Source of the DNA: Streptomyces sp. NBC_00443
GTDB lineage: Bacteria > Actinomycetota > Actinomycetes > Streptomycetales > Streptomycetaceae
Direction of reading: 5' to 3'
Assembly (NCBI RefSeq): GCF_036014175.1
Contig: NZ_CP107917.1
Coordinates: 4,402,001-4,466,000, forward strand
Length of the DNA: 64,000 nucleotides
Shown: positions 33,940 to 42,261 of the stretch, one piece after another
Numbering within the stretch: position 1 is the stretch's first letter
Layout of the letters: each line of letters starts with the position of its first letter
Notes under the pieces: model-generated
Seen by the model: only the letters and a program-made list of their open reading frames with translations
What the model was told of the DNA's origin: nothing
Databases searched by the model: none
Program-made: the position numbers and the translations under genes

Positions 33940-34692
33940 ATGGCCGCCAGGACGACGAAGCAGAGCCCCATCCCCTCCGTCTGGGCCCGGCCCCAGCGCG
34001 AGTCCGACCAGCCGGCGCTCAGCCGCGCCACGATCGTGCGCGAGGCGATCGCCATGCTGGACGCCGAGGGTGTCGAGGCGCTGAGCATGCGCAAGCTCGC
34101 GACCCGGCTGAACGCCGGCGCCGCCTCCCTCTACCGGCACGTCGCCACCAAGGACGAGCTGATGGAGCTGGCCGTCGACGAGGTCGCCGCCGAGATCCAC
34201 GTACCGCCGGCCGACAGCCCCGACTGGCGCGCGGCGGTCGCGGAGGCGGCCCACTCGTTCCGTACGACGGCGCTACGGCACCCGTGGCTGTCGTCGGTTC
34301 TCGGCCAGGCCGGGCTGGCCTACCTCGGCCCCAACCTCATGGCGTACTCGGAGCGGCTGGCCGCGCTGTTCACGGCAGCGGGCTTCCAGGACCCCAACGG
34401 CGCGATCGACGCCGTCCTGTCGTACGTCATCGGCATGAGCACCACCGAGGGCGCCTGGCTCATCACGGTCGCCCGCTCCGGCGAGACCGAGGCGGACTTC
34501 ATCGCCCGCCTGCTGCCCGCCGCCCAGCAGGCCGTCGCCGACCATGAGCACCTGGCCCGCGGGTACACCGGCGTGGAGAAAGCCGCGGCCGACCCCGTGG
34601 CGCTGCGGGACGGAAAGTTCGCCGCCGCCCTGGAGATCGTCCTCGACGGACTGGCGCTGCGGCTGGAAGCAACGGGGCCCGAGCGCCCCTAG
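33940..34692 (+). CDS. TetR-family repressor
   Basis: 250 aa. ATG 33940 follows GAAGGAG; the frame is open upstream, but that stretch is the operator. The helix-turn-helix is LSRATIVREAIAMLDAEGVEALSMRKLATRLNAG followed by SLYRHVATKDELMELAVDEV (residues about 25-80), the strong TetR consensus. The C-terminal ligand domain is helical, of the tetracycline-repressor C-terminal type. It is divergent from the DHA2 pump and most likely its repressor. The stop codon lies on the edge of an interspersed repeat. Confidence 0.93.
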   Translation: MAARTTKQSPIPSVWARPQRESDQPALSRATIVREAIAMLDAEGVEALSMRKLATRLNAGAASLYRHVATKDELMELAVDEVAAEIHVPPADSPDWRAAVAEAAHSFRTTALRHPWLSSVLGQAGLAYLGPNLMAYSERLAALFTAAGFQDPNGAIDAVLSYVIGMSTTEGAWLITVARSGETEADFIARLLPAAQQAVADHEHLARGYTGVEKAAADPVALRDGKFAAALEIVLDGLALRLEATGPERP

Positions 34693-34756
34693 GGGCGCGG
34701 GGCCGTATCAATATGCGGCTCCGCCGCATGGGCGCGACCGGCCACAACGAACCCGC
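34691..34756. repeat. Interspersed intergenic repeat, copy 2
   Basis: This matches the block at 10215-10280 with 7 differences in 66 bases, in the same orientation. The TAG stop of the TetR gene ends inside its first two bases. It again lies between converging genes (TetR and the SseB-like gene). Confidence 0.75.
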
Positions 34757-34793
34757 GGACGCCGGACAGCCCGGCGCGGCATCCCGCGAAGCG

Positions 34794-35267
34794 CTACCCG
34801 TACATCCGGCGCATCGCGAACTCGACCATCTGCTCCACGGCCTTCGCGTCGAAGACCATGCGGTGCTCGCCCTCCATGTCGAGGACGCAGCCGTAGCCGG
34901 TCGGCAGCAGGTCGATCACCTCGGCGCCGGTGATGACGAAGTACTTGGACTCCTTGCCCGCGTACCGGCGCAGCTCCTTCAGCGAGGTGAACATCGGGAT
35001 CACCGGCTGCTGGGTGTTGTGCAGGGCGAGGAAGCCCGGGTTGTCGCCGCGCGGGCAGTAGACCTTCGACGTCGCGAAGACCTGCTGGAAGTCCTCGGCG
35101 GACATCTGCCCGGTGGTGAAGGCCCGCACCGCGTCCGCGAGCGAGGGCGGTGACGGCTCGGGGTACAGGGGTGGCTGCTGGCCATAGCCGCCGACGCCGC
35201 CGGGCATGGGCTGCTGCGGCGAGGCGTACTGCTGCTGAGCGCCGACGTTCTGGTCGTAGCCGTACAT
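34794..35267 (-). CDS. SseB-like protein
   Basis: 157 aa. A Gln/Pro/Gly-rich N-terminus (about 35 residues, with QQQYASPQQP and GVGGYGQQP) precedes a compact domain resembling SseB: DAVRAFTTGQMSAEDFQQVF, VYCPRGDNPGFLAL, PVIPMFTSLKELRRYA and DLLPTGYGCVLD. SseB-domain proteins are common in actinobacteria, and some are linked to type VII secretion or stress; no function is proven. No signal peptide or membrane helix. Confidence 0.78.
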   Translation of the reverse strand: MYGYDQNVGAQQQYASPQQPMPGGVGGYGQQPPLYPEPSPPSLADAVRAFTTGQMSAEDFQQVFATSKVYCPRGDNPGFLALHNTQQPVIPMFTSLKELRRYAGKESKYFVITGAEVIDLLPTGYGCVLDMEGEHRMVFDAKAVEQMVEFAMRRMYG

Positions 35268-35389
35268 GGACGCAAGAGTACCGAGAGCGGCGGGCAGAGC
35301 GGGCCGGTACCGGGGCCGCTACGGGGGCTCCGGCAAAACCGACAGCGAGTCGACAGCCGCCGCACTGCCTTCCGACAGCTGTCCCTCAC

Positions 35390-35395
35390 TAGCGT
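35390..35395 (+). promoter_or_regulatory. -10 box of the lipoprotein dioxygenase gene
   Basis: TAGCGT lies about 62 bp before the start codon. Directly after it stands a 9-bp direct repeat, GTATCGGGA twice (35401-35409 and 35410-35418), which would be in the first transcribed bases. This is a weak call by eye. Confidence 0.35.
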
Positions 35396-35457
35396 CTGTC
35401 GTATCGGGAGTATCGGGAGGGGTGCCGGAACGGCACCGCACCAGCGAGGGGACAGCC

Positions 35458-36312
35458 ATGGGCCGACACCACGCCGACGAGGTCCACGACGGCGAAGTCC
35501 ACGAGCACGACAGAGGGCTCTCGTACGACCTTCCCGTCCTCGCCCGCCGGCGCATGATCCGGCTGATGGCGGGGGCGAGCCTGGTCCCGCTGGTGGGCTG
35601 CACCTCGCAGGACGGGACCTCGTCGTCCTCGGCCTCCTCCGCCAAGGGCTCCGCGTCGTCGTCCGCGTCGTCGTCCGCCGCGTGCGCGACCATCCCGGAC
35701 GAGACCGCCGGCCCCTTCCCCGGCGACGGCTCGAACGGCGTGAACGTCCTCAAGGAGAGCGGTGTCGTCCGCAGCGACATCAGAAAGAGCTTCGGCGACT
35801 CCGCGGGCGGCACCGCCGAGGGCGTGCCCCTGACCGTCACGCTCACGGTCGTGGACGCCGCCTCCGGCTGCGGGACGCCGAAGAAGGGTGCCGCGGTCTA
35901 CATCTGGCACTGCGACCGGGCCGGCGACTACTCCCTGTACTCCGAGGGCGTCACCGACGAGAACTACCTGCGCGGCGTCCAGGAGACCGACGACAAGGGC
36001 CAGGTCACCTTCAGGAGCATCTTCCCGGGCTGCTACGCGGGCCGCTGGCCGCACATCCACTTCGAGGTCTACGGCAGCCTGGCGGACGCCACGGCGGCCA
36101 CGTCCATCACCAGCACGTCGCAGCTCGCCTTCCCCAAGGACGTCTGCGACACGGTCTACGCCTCGGACGGCTACGACGAGAGCGTGCGCAACCTCGCCGG
36201 TCTCTCCCTGGAAACGGACGGCATCTTCAGCGACGGTTACGACCAGCAGCTCGCCGAGACGAAGGGCAGTGCGGCGGAGGGTTACACGGCGACACTGACG
36301 GTTCCGGTGTGA
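35458..36312 (+). CDS. Exported intradiol dioxygenase, Tat lipoprotein
   Basis: 284 aa from ATG 35458 (ribosome binding site GAGGGGA). An unusual charged N-terminus (HHADEVHDGEVHEHDR) precedes RRRMIRLMAGASLVPLVGC, a Tat signal ending in a lipobox with Cys at about residue 45. A Ser-rich linker leads to the catalytic domain: ETAGPFPGDGSNG, YIWHCDRAGDYSLYS (Tyr ligand region) and FPGCYAGRWPHIHFEV (Tyr, His and His ligands of ferric iron). It should cleave catechol-type aromatics at the cell surface, perhaps products of lignin breakdown. It is a distant paralogue of the dioxygenase at 24653. Confidence 0.9.
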   Translation: MGRHHADEVHDGEVHEHDRGLSYDLPVLARRRMIRLMAGASLVPLVGCTSQDGTSSSSASSAKGSASSSASSSAACATIPDETAGPFPGDGSNGVNVLKESGVVRSDIRKSFGDSAGGTAEGVPLTVTLTVVDAASGCGTPKKGAAVYIWHCDRAGDYSLYSEGVTDENYLRGVQETDDKGQVTFRSIFPGCYAGRWPHIHFEVYGSLADATAATSITSTSQLAFPKDVCDTVYASDGYDESVRNLAGLSLETDGIFSDGYDQQLAETKGSAAEGYTATLTVPV

Positions 36313-36439
36313 CCTGTCACAGATTGCGGATCGGGGTTGCGTCTTATTACTGACGGGTAGCATCATCGTAGCTACTTGTTGGTACGTGAACTAGCGCGAG
36401 GAACCAAGTGCCTCGCCGACCCTCTACGGAGCCGTGACC

Positions 36440-38266
36440 ATGGGGCACTACAAGTCGAACCTCCGCGACATCGAGTTCAACCTCTTCGAGGTACTCGGAC
36501 GCGACAAGCTGTACGGCACGGGTCCGTTCGAGGAGATGGACGTCGAGACCGCGAAGAGCATCCTCGAGGAGCTGACCCGGCTCGCGGAGAACGAGCTGGC
36601 CGAGTCCTTCGCCGACGCCGACCGCAACCCGCCGGTCTTCGACCCCGAGACGAACACCGCGCCCGTCCCGGCGTCCTTCAAGAAGAGCTACAAGGCCTTC
36701 ATGGACTCCGAGTACTGGCGTCTCGGCCTGCCCGAGGCCATCGGTGGCACGACGGCCCCGCCGTCCTTGATCTGGTCGTACGCGGAGCTGATCCTCGGCG
36801 CGAACCCGGCCGTGTGGATGTACACCTCCGGCCCGGCGTTCGCCGGCATCCTCCACGACGAGGGCACCGACGTCCAGAAGAAGATCGCGCAGATCGCCGT
36901 CGAGCGGACCTGGGGCTCCACCATGGTGCTCACCGAGCCGGACGCCGGCTCGGACGTGGGCGCCGGCCGCACCAAGGCGGTGCAGCAGGATGACGGCTCC
37001 TGGCACATCGAGGGCGTCAAGCGCTTCATCACGTCCGGTGAGCACGACATGGAGGAGAACATCCTCCACTACGTGCTGGCCCGCCCCGAAGGCGCAGGTC
37101 CGGGCACCAAGGGCCTGTCCCTCTTCCTCGTCCCGAAGTACCTCTTCGACTTCGAGACCGGCGAGCTGGGCGAGCGCAACGGCGTCTACGCCACGAACGT
37201 CGAGCACAAGATGGGCCTGAAGGCCTCCAACACCTGCGAGATGACCTTCGGCGACCAGCACCCCGCCAAGGGCTGGCTGATCGGCGACAAGCACGACGGC
37301 ATCCGCCAGATGTTCCGCATCATCGAGTTCGCCCGCATGATGGTCGGCACGAAGGCGATCTCCACGCTCTCGACGGGCTACCTGAACGCCCTTGAGTACG
37401 CCAAGGAGCGCGTCCAGGGCCCCGACCTCGCGAACTTCATGGACAAGTCCGCGCCCAAGGTCACCATCACCCACCACCCGGACGTGCGCCGCTCGCTCAT
37501 GACGCAGAAGGCGTACGCGGAGGGCATGCGCGCGCTGGTGCTGTACACGGCGTCGGTGCAGGACGCGATCGCCGTCAAGGAGGCCGCGGGCGAGGACGTC
37601 AAGACCGAGCACGCGCTGAACGACCTGCTCCTGCCGATCGTGAAGGGCTACGGCTCCGAGAAGGGCTACGAGCAGCTCGCCCAGTCGCTGCAGACCTTCG
37701 GCGGCTCCGGGTTCCTGCAGGAGTACCCGATCGAGCAGTACATCCGCGACGCCAAGATCGACACCCTGTACGAGGGCACGACGGCGATCCAGGGCCAGGA
37801 CTTCTTCTTCCGGAAGATCGTCCGCAACCAGGGCGCCGCGCTGAACTCGCTCGCCGAGGACATCAAGAAGTTCCTGGCGCTCGGCGAGGGCGGCGAGGAG
37901 CTGGCCGGTGCCCGCGAGCACCTCGCGAAGGCCGCCGTCGAGCTGGAGGCGATCGTCGGCCTGATGCTGACGGACCTCGCGGCCACCGAGCAGGACGTCA
38001 AGAACATCTACAAGGTGGGCCTGAACACCACCCGCCTGCTGCTGGCCTCCGGTGACGTGGTCGTCGGCTACCTGCTGCTCAAGGGTGCCGCGGTCGCCGC
38101 GGAGAAGCTTCCGACGGCCTCCGCCAAGGACAAGGCGTTCTACGCGGGCAAGATCGCCGCGGCGAAGTTCTTCGCGGCCAACGTCCTGCCGGGCGTCACC
38201 GGTGCGCGCAAGCTCGCCGAAGGCGTCGAGCTGGACCTGATGGAGCTGGACGAGGCCGCCTTCTAG
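36440..38266 (+). CDS. Acyl-CoA dehydrogenase, long form (FadE/DmdC-like)
   Basis: 608 aa. ATG 36440 has CGGAG at good spacing; GTG 36434 is an alternative. The enzyme oxidises acyl-CoA to enoyl-CoA with FAD. Seen: a short N-terminal extension (GHYKSNLRDIEFNLFEVLG); the FAD-binding segment MVLTEPDAGSDVGAGRTKA and WHIEGVKRFITSGEHD; RQMFRIIEFARMMVGTKA; the core QTFGGSGFLQEYPIEQYIRD; and catalytic YEGTTAIQGQDFFFRKI with the base Glu. An extra C-terminal domain of about 130 residues is typical of the 600-residue class. No beta-oxidation partners are adjacent. A strong candidate terminator follows at 38287-38310. Confidence 0.95.
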   Translation: MGHYKSNLRDIEFNLFEVLGRDKLYGTGPFEEMDVETAKSILEELTRLAENELAESFADADRNPPVFDPETNTAPVPASFKKSYKAFMDSEYWRLGLPEAIGGTTAPPSLIWSYAELILGANPAVWMYTSGPAFAGILHDEGTDVQKKIAQIAVERTWGSTMVLTEPDAGSDVGAGRTKAVQQDDGSWHIEGVKRFITSGEHDMEENILHYVLARPEGAGPGTKGLSLFLVPKYLFDFETGELGERNGVYATNVEHKMGLKASNTCEMTFGDQHPAKGWLIGDKHDGIRQMFRIIEFARMMVGTKAISTLSTGYLNALEYAKERVQGPDLANFMDKSAPKVTITHHPDVRRSLMTQKAYAEGMRALVLYTASVQDAIAVKEAAGEDVKTEHALNDLLLPIVKGYGSEKGYEQLAQSLQTFGGSGFLQEYPIEQYIRDAKIDTLYEGTTAIQGQDFFFRKIVRNQGAALNSLAEDIKKFLALGEGGEELAGAREHLAKAAVELEAIVGLMLTDLAATEQDVKNIYKVGLNTTRLLLASGDVVVGYLLLKGAAVAAEKLPTASAKDKAFYAGKIAAAKFFAANVLPGVTGARKLAEGVELDLMELDEAAF

Positions 38267-38286
38267 TCGGCCCCTTCCAGTCGGCG

Positions 38287-38310
38287 GCCCCTTCCAGTCG
38301 GCGAAGGGGC
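38287..38310. terminator. Hairpin cluster after the acyl-CoA dehydrogenase gene
   Basis: GCCCCTTC pairs with GAAGGGGC across an 8-base loop. The surroundings (38265-38325) contain the arm CCCCTTCC twice and the arm GCGAAGGGGC twice, so several alternative stems can form. It begins right after the stop codon. Confidence 0.65.
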
Positions 38311-38385
38311 GTCGGCGAAGGGGCGCCCTCACCGCCCCTTTCCAGCCACCTGTTCCAGTCACTCACGGACATTCCACATCGCCCT

Positions 38386-38426
38386 TACGAGGGCCCGCTC
38401 CCCTTCACCGGGAGCGGGCCCTCGTA
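38386..38426. terminator. Strong 17-bp inverted repeat before the M18 aminopeptidase gene
   Basis: TACGAGGGCCCGCTCCC and GGGAGCGGGCCCTCGTA pair perfectly around CCTTCAC. It ends only 7 bases before the -10 box of the aminopeptidase, so it could stop read-through from upstream or overlap the -35 region as a control site. Confidence 0.75.
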
Positions 38427-38445
38427 CGTCGTTAAGGTGAACCCC

Positions 38446-39744
38446 ATGAGCGAACCCCCCCGCTTCGACCGCGGCCACACCGACGACCTCATGTCCTTCC
38501 TGGCGGCGAGCCCCACGCCGTACCACGCCGTGGCGAACACCGCCGAACGGCTGGAAAAGGCCGGATTCAGGCAGGTCTCGGAGACGGACGCCTGGGACGG
38601 GACGAGCGGCGGCAAGTACGTGCTGCGCGGTGGCGCGATCGTGGCCTGGTACGTCCCCGAGGGCGCGGCGCCCCACACGCCGTACCGGATCGTCGGCGCC
38701 CACACGGACTCCCCCAACCTGCGCGTGAAGCCGCTGCCCGACACCGGAGCGCACGGCTGGCGGCAGGTGGCCGTGGAGATCTACGGCGGACCGCTCCTGA
38801 ACTCCTGGCTCGACCGCGACCTGGGCATCGCCGGCCGGCTGACGCTGCGGGACGGTACGACCCGGCTGGTGAACGTGGACCGGCCGCTGCTGCGCGTCCC
38901 CCAACTCGCCATCCACCTGGACCGTTCCGTGTCCGCGGAAGGGCTCAAGCTCGACAAGCAGCGGCATCTGCAGCCCATTTGGGGCCTCGGCGGCGACGTG
39001 CGCGACGGCGACCTGATCGCCTTCCTGGAGGAGACGGCCGGGCTCGCGGCGGGCGAGGTCGCCGGCTGGGACCTGATGGTGCACTCCGTGGAGCCGCCGG
39101 CCTACCTGGGCCGGGACAAGGAGCTCGTCGCGGGCCCGCGCATGGACAACCTGCTCTCGGTCCACGCCGGAGTGGCGGCGCTGGCCGCGGTGGCCGGCTC
39201 GGGCGCCGGACTGCCGTACATCCCGGTGCTGGCCGCCTTCGACCACGAGGAGAACGGCTCGCAGAGCGACACGGGCGCGGACGGGCCGCTGCTGGGTGGC
39301 GTACTGGAGCGCTCGGTGTTCGCGCGCGGGGGGTCGTACGAGGACCGGGCGCGGGCCTTCGCCGGCACGGTCTGTCTGTCCTCCGACACGGGCCACGCGG
39401 TCCACCCCAACTACGCGGAGCGCCACGACCCGACGCACCACCCGCGCGTCAACGGCGGGCCGATCCTGAAGGTCAACGTCAACAACCGCTACGCGACCGA
39501 CGGTTCGGGCCGGGCGGTGTGGGCGGCGGCCTGCGAGAGGGCCGACGTGCCCTTCCAGTCCTTCGTCTCCAACAACTCCATGCCCTGCGGCACGACGATC
39601 GGCCCGATCACCGCGGCCCGGCACGGCATCAAGACCGTCGACATCGGCGTGGCGATCCTTTCCATGCACAGCGCGCGGGAGTTGTGCGGCGCGGAAGACC
39701 CGTGGCTGCTGGCGAACTCGTTGGTGGCGTTCCTGGAGGGGTAG
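38446..39744 (+). CDS. M18 family aminopeptidase
   Basis: 432 aa. A leaderless -10 box, TAAGGT (38433-38438), lies 7 bases before ATG 38446, preferred to GTG 38437. M18 (aspartyl/leucyl aminopeptidase) metal and catalytic motifs are all seen: RIVGAHTDSPNLRVKP (His ligand), FDHEENGSQSDTGADGP (Asp/Glu cluster with the catalytic Glu), MDNLLSVHAG, and SSDTGHAVHPNY with SMHSARELCG near the end (His ligand). The enzyme is a cytosolic dodecamer removing N-terminal residues from peptides. It needs two zinc ions per subunit. Confidence 0.95.
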   Translation: MSEPPRFDRGHTDDLMSFLAASPTPYHAVANTAERLEKAGFRQVSETDAWDGTSGGKYVLRGGAIVAWYVPEGAAPHTPYRIVGAHTDSPNLRVKPLPDTGAHGWRQVAVEIYGGPLLNSWLDRDLGIAGRLTLRDGTTRLVNVDRPLLRVPQLAIHLDRSVSAEGLKLDKQRHLQPIWGLGGDVRDGDLIAFLEETAGLAAGEVAGWDLMVHSVEPPAYLGRDKELVAGPRMDNLLSVHAGVAALAAVAGSGAGLPYIPVLAAFDHEENGSQSDTGADGPLLGGVLERSVFARGGSYEDRARAFAGTVCLSSDTGHAVHPNYAERHDPTHHPRVNGGPILKVNVNNRYATDGSGRAVWAAACERADVPFQSFVSNNSMPCGTTIGPITAARHGIKTVDIGVAILSMHSARELCGAEDPWLLANSLVAFLEG

Positions 39745-39809
39745 TTCCTGGGCGGTGGGGTACCCGCCTCCGACCGGAACCACCGGACCGGACAGGGAGG
39801 CGACAACTC

Positions 39810-40055
39810 ATGGGCCTCGGCGGGTGCATCATCCTCATCGCCGCGGGAGCCATCCTCACGTTTGCAACGGACTGGGAGATGGAGGGGGTCAATCTCGACC
39901 TGGTCGGGATCATCCTCATGATCGTGGGGCTCATCGGCGTCACGACGTTCAGCAGCATCGCCAGGCGCAAGCGCGTGGTGGTACCGCCGACGACCCCGGT
40001 CGTCGGCGAGCAGCCCCACCGGCGGGACGGCTACAGCGACGGTTACGGCGCCTGA
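39810..40055 (+). CDS. DUF6458 small membrane protein
   Basis: 81 aa, ATG 39810 preceded by AGGGAGG. The N-terminus GLGGCIILIAAGAILTFAT is one helix, then WEMEGVNLDLVGIILMIVGLIGVTTF a second, and the tail is basic and Tyr-rich (RRKRVVV, DGYSDGYGA). This GxxIxLIAxGAIL...LDxVGxILMxVG pattern is the actinobacterial DUF6458 family, of unknown function. Too short to classify further. Confidence 0.87.
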   Translation: MGLGGCIILIAAGAILTFATDWEMEGVNLDLVGIILMIVGLIGVTTFSSIARRKRVVVPPTTPVVGEQPHRRDGYSDGYGA

Positions 40056-40275
40056 GACTCCGCCCCGCTGTCCGTCCCGGCGAGCACGATCTCAGGGTTG
40101 AGGTGGAGGGTGCGGGAGAGGTCGGTGCCCGCACCCTCACCCTCACCCGAGAACAGCAGCTCGGGCGGGCGGCGGCGACTAGGAGCCGCGTCGAAGGGCC
40201 ATGGATGAACTCCAGATACCGACCTGTGAGCCCGGACGCCGGACGAGGTGTCAGGGGATCCGCTGCCCGGCAGGC

Positions 40276-40662
40276 CTAGCGCAACGCGTGCCCGGTCGTC
40301 GCGTCCACATGGTCCGGCACCTCGTCGTGGTGGTCGCCGACGGTCAGGGTGCCCGTGGGTTCGAAGAGGAGGATGGCCGCGGGGGCGGGGGCGTACGGCT
40401 TGTGTTCGGTGCCGCGGGGGACCGTGAAGACGGCGCCCTTGGGGAGGACGACCGTGCGCTCGCCCTGGGGCTCCCGCAGGGCGATGTGCAGTTCGCCCTC
40501 CAGGACCAGGAAGAACTCGTCGGTGTGGTCGTGCACGTGCCAGACGTGCTCGCCGTCGACCTTGGCCACGCGGACGTCGTAGTCGTTGACGGCCGTCACG
40601 ATGCGCGGGCTCCAGGTCTGCGTGAAGGAGGCGAGGGCGTCGCCGAGCGATATGGGTTCCAT
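40276..40662 (-). CDS. Single-domain cupin protein
   Basis: 128 aa. The cupin metal site is complete: HVHDHTDEFFLVLEGELHI in the first motif (three His and a Glu) and PRGTEHKPYA in the second (His). The fold fills the whole protein, as in small isomerase-like or sensor cupins. It is divergent from a GlxA-type regulator by 52 bp and so may be its target. Substrate is unknown. Confidence 0.88.
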   Translation of the reverse strand: MEPISLGDALASFTQTWSPRIVTAVNDYDVRVAKVDGEHVWHVHDHTDEFFLVLEGELHIALREPQGERTVVLPKGAVFTVPRGTEHKPYAPAPAAILLFEPTGTLTVGDHHDEVPDHVDATTGHALR

Positions 40663-40714
40663 GTGCTCAGCGTGCGGGGTGGTCCGGGAACCGCGCGAGT
40701 GCTAGGAATCGCAT

Positions 40715-41719
40715 ATGGCGCAAGGATCCTCTCAGCAGCCGTCCACGCACCGCGTCGCCGTGATCGTCGACGAGGGCACCAACCCCTTCGAGGTCGGCGT
40801 CGCCACCGAGCTGTTCGGGCTGCCGCGGCCCGAGTTGGGCCTCGCCGGGCCGCTGTACGACGTGACGCTGTGCGCGCCCGCGCGTGAGGTGCGGATGAAC
40901 CACGGGTTCTTCACGCTGACCGGGGTGCCCGGGCTGGACGTGGTCGACGCGGCGGACACCCTCGTCGTGCCCGGCCGCCCGGACAACGTCGTGCCGCGTG
41001 GCGCCGCCGTGCTCGACGCCATCCGGCGCACGCACGCGCGTGGCGCACGCGTGATGAGCCTGTGCACCGGAAGCTTCGCGCTCGCCGAGGCCGGGCTGCT
41101 CGACGGGCGACGGGCCACCACGCACTGGCGCTGGGCCGATGCCTTCCGGGAGCTGCATCCGAGAGTGCTGCTGGAACCGGACGTGCTCTTCGTCGACGAG
41201 GGCGACATCCTCACCGCCGCGGGCAGCGCCGCCGCGCTCGACCTGTGCCTGCATGTCGTACGGCGGGACCATGGCGCCGAAGTAGCCAATGCCGTGTCCC
41301 GGCGGCTGGTGTTCGCCGCGCATCGGGACGGCGGGCAGAAGCAGTTCGTGGAGCGGCCGCTGCCGGACGTGCCGGACGAGTCGCTGGCGCCGCTGCTGAC
41401 GTGGGCGCAGGAACGGCTGGGGGAACCGCTGACGGTGGCTGACCAGGCGGTGCGTGCGGCGGTGTCGCCGGCCACCCTGCACCGGCGTTTCCAGGCCCAG
41501 CTCGGGACGACGCCGCTGGCCTGGCTGACGGGGGAGCGGGTGGCGCTCGCGTGCCGCCTGATCGAGCGCGGGGAGGAACGGCTGGACGTGGTGGCGGCGA
41601 GGAGCGGACTGGGCACGGCAGCGAACCTCCGCGTGCGCGTGCGGCGCGAGACCGGGCTCAGCCCGTCGGCCTACAGGCGGCGTTTCGGACCGGGCGGCGG
41701 GGAACCCCTCGTGTCATGA
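40715..41719 (+). CDS. GlxA-family transcriptional regulator (DJ-1/PfpI plus AraC HTH)
   Basis: 334 aa. The N-terminal DJ-1/PfpI-like domain (residues about 10-180) has VAVIVDEGTNPFEVGVATELFG, DTLVVPGRPDNV and the nucleophile elbow VMSLCTGSFALAEAGLLDGR with Cys. The C-terminal AraC domain (about 215-320) has LTVADQAVRAAVSPATLHRRFQ and ARSGLGTAANLRVRVRRETG. The last HTH reads AANLRVRVRR where most family members have a pattern ending F-R-R/H, a minor deviation. It shares a 52-bp divergent promoter with a cupin gene. The next gene overlaps its stop by 4 bp (ATGA). Confidence 0.92.
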   Translation: MAQGSSQQPSTHRVAVIVDEGTNPFEVGVATELFGLPRPELGLAGPLYDVTLCAPAREVRMNHGFFTLTGVPGLDVVDAADTLVVPGRPDNVVPRGAAVLDAIRRTHARGARVMSLCTGSFALAEAGLLDGRRATTHWRWADAFRELHPRVLLEPDVLFVDEGDILTAAGSAAALDLCLHVVRRDHGAEVANAVSRRLVFAAHRDGGQKQFVERPLPDVPDESLAPLLTWAQERLGEPLTVADQAVRAAVSPATLHRRFQAQLGTTPLAWLTGERVALACRLIERGEERLDVVAARSGLGTAANLRVRVRRETGLSPSAYRRRFGPGGGEPLVS

Positions 41720-42213
41720 GATTCCTCGTACGCGACCGGCTCCTCGGCTTCGGTGACGACTACTGGATCGAGGACGACCGGGGCAACAAGGTGTTCCTCG
41801 TCGACGGCAAGGCGATGCGGCTGCGGGACACCTTCGAGCTGAAGGACGCCCAGGGGCACGTCCTCATCGACATCCACCAGAAGATGCTCGCCCTGCGCGA
41901 CACGATGGTGATCGAGCGGGCCGGTGAACCGCTCGCCACGATCCGCCGCAAGCGGCTGTCCCTGCTGCGCAACCACTACCGGGTGTCCCTGGCGGACGGC
42001 AGCACGGAACTCGACGTCAGCGGCAAGATCCTCGACCGGGAGTTCGCCGTCGAGTACGACGGCGAACTGCTGGCCGTCGTCTCCCGCCGGTGGCTGCACG
42101 TGCGGGAGACCTACGGCGTGGACGTCGTACGGGACGACGCGGATCCGGCGCTGCTGATCGCGGTGGCGGTGTGCGTGATCCACCTGGCGGAGAAGGAGCG
42201 AGGGGACGACTGA
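41716..42213 (+). CDS. LURP-one-related (tubby-like fold) protein
   Basis: 165 aa; ATG 41716 overlaps the stop of the GlxA-type gene (ATGA), indicating translational coupling. The sequence follows the LOR/YxjI pattern: RFLVRDRLLGFGDDYWIEDDRG, VFLVDGKAMRLRDTFELKD, VLIDIHQKMLALRDTMVIER and a final hydrophobic strand/helix, PALLIAVAVCVIH. The family has a twelve-stranded barrel around a helix, like tubby and scramblases; function in bacteria is unknown. Confidence 0.87.
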   Translation: MRFLVRDRLLGFGDDYWIEDDRGNKVFLVDGKAMRLRDTFELKDAQGHVLIDIHQKMLALRDTMVIERAGEPLATIRRKRLSLLRNHYRVSLADGSTELDVSGKILDREFAVEYDGELLAVVSRRWLHVRETYGVDVVRDDADPALLIAVAVCVIHLAEKERGDD

Positions 42214-42261
42214 CGGGCGAGGCGGTGCTGACGGGCGGCGGCCGGGGAGGCCGGTGCGCCG

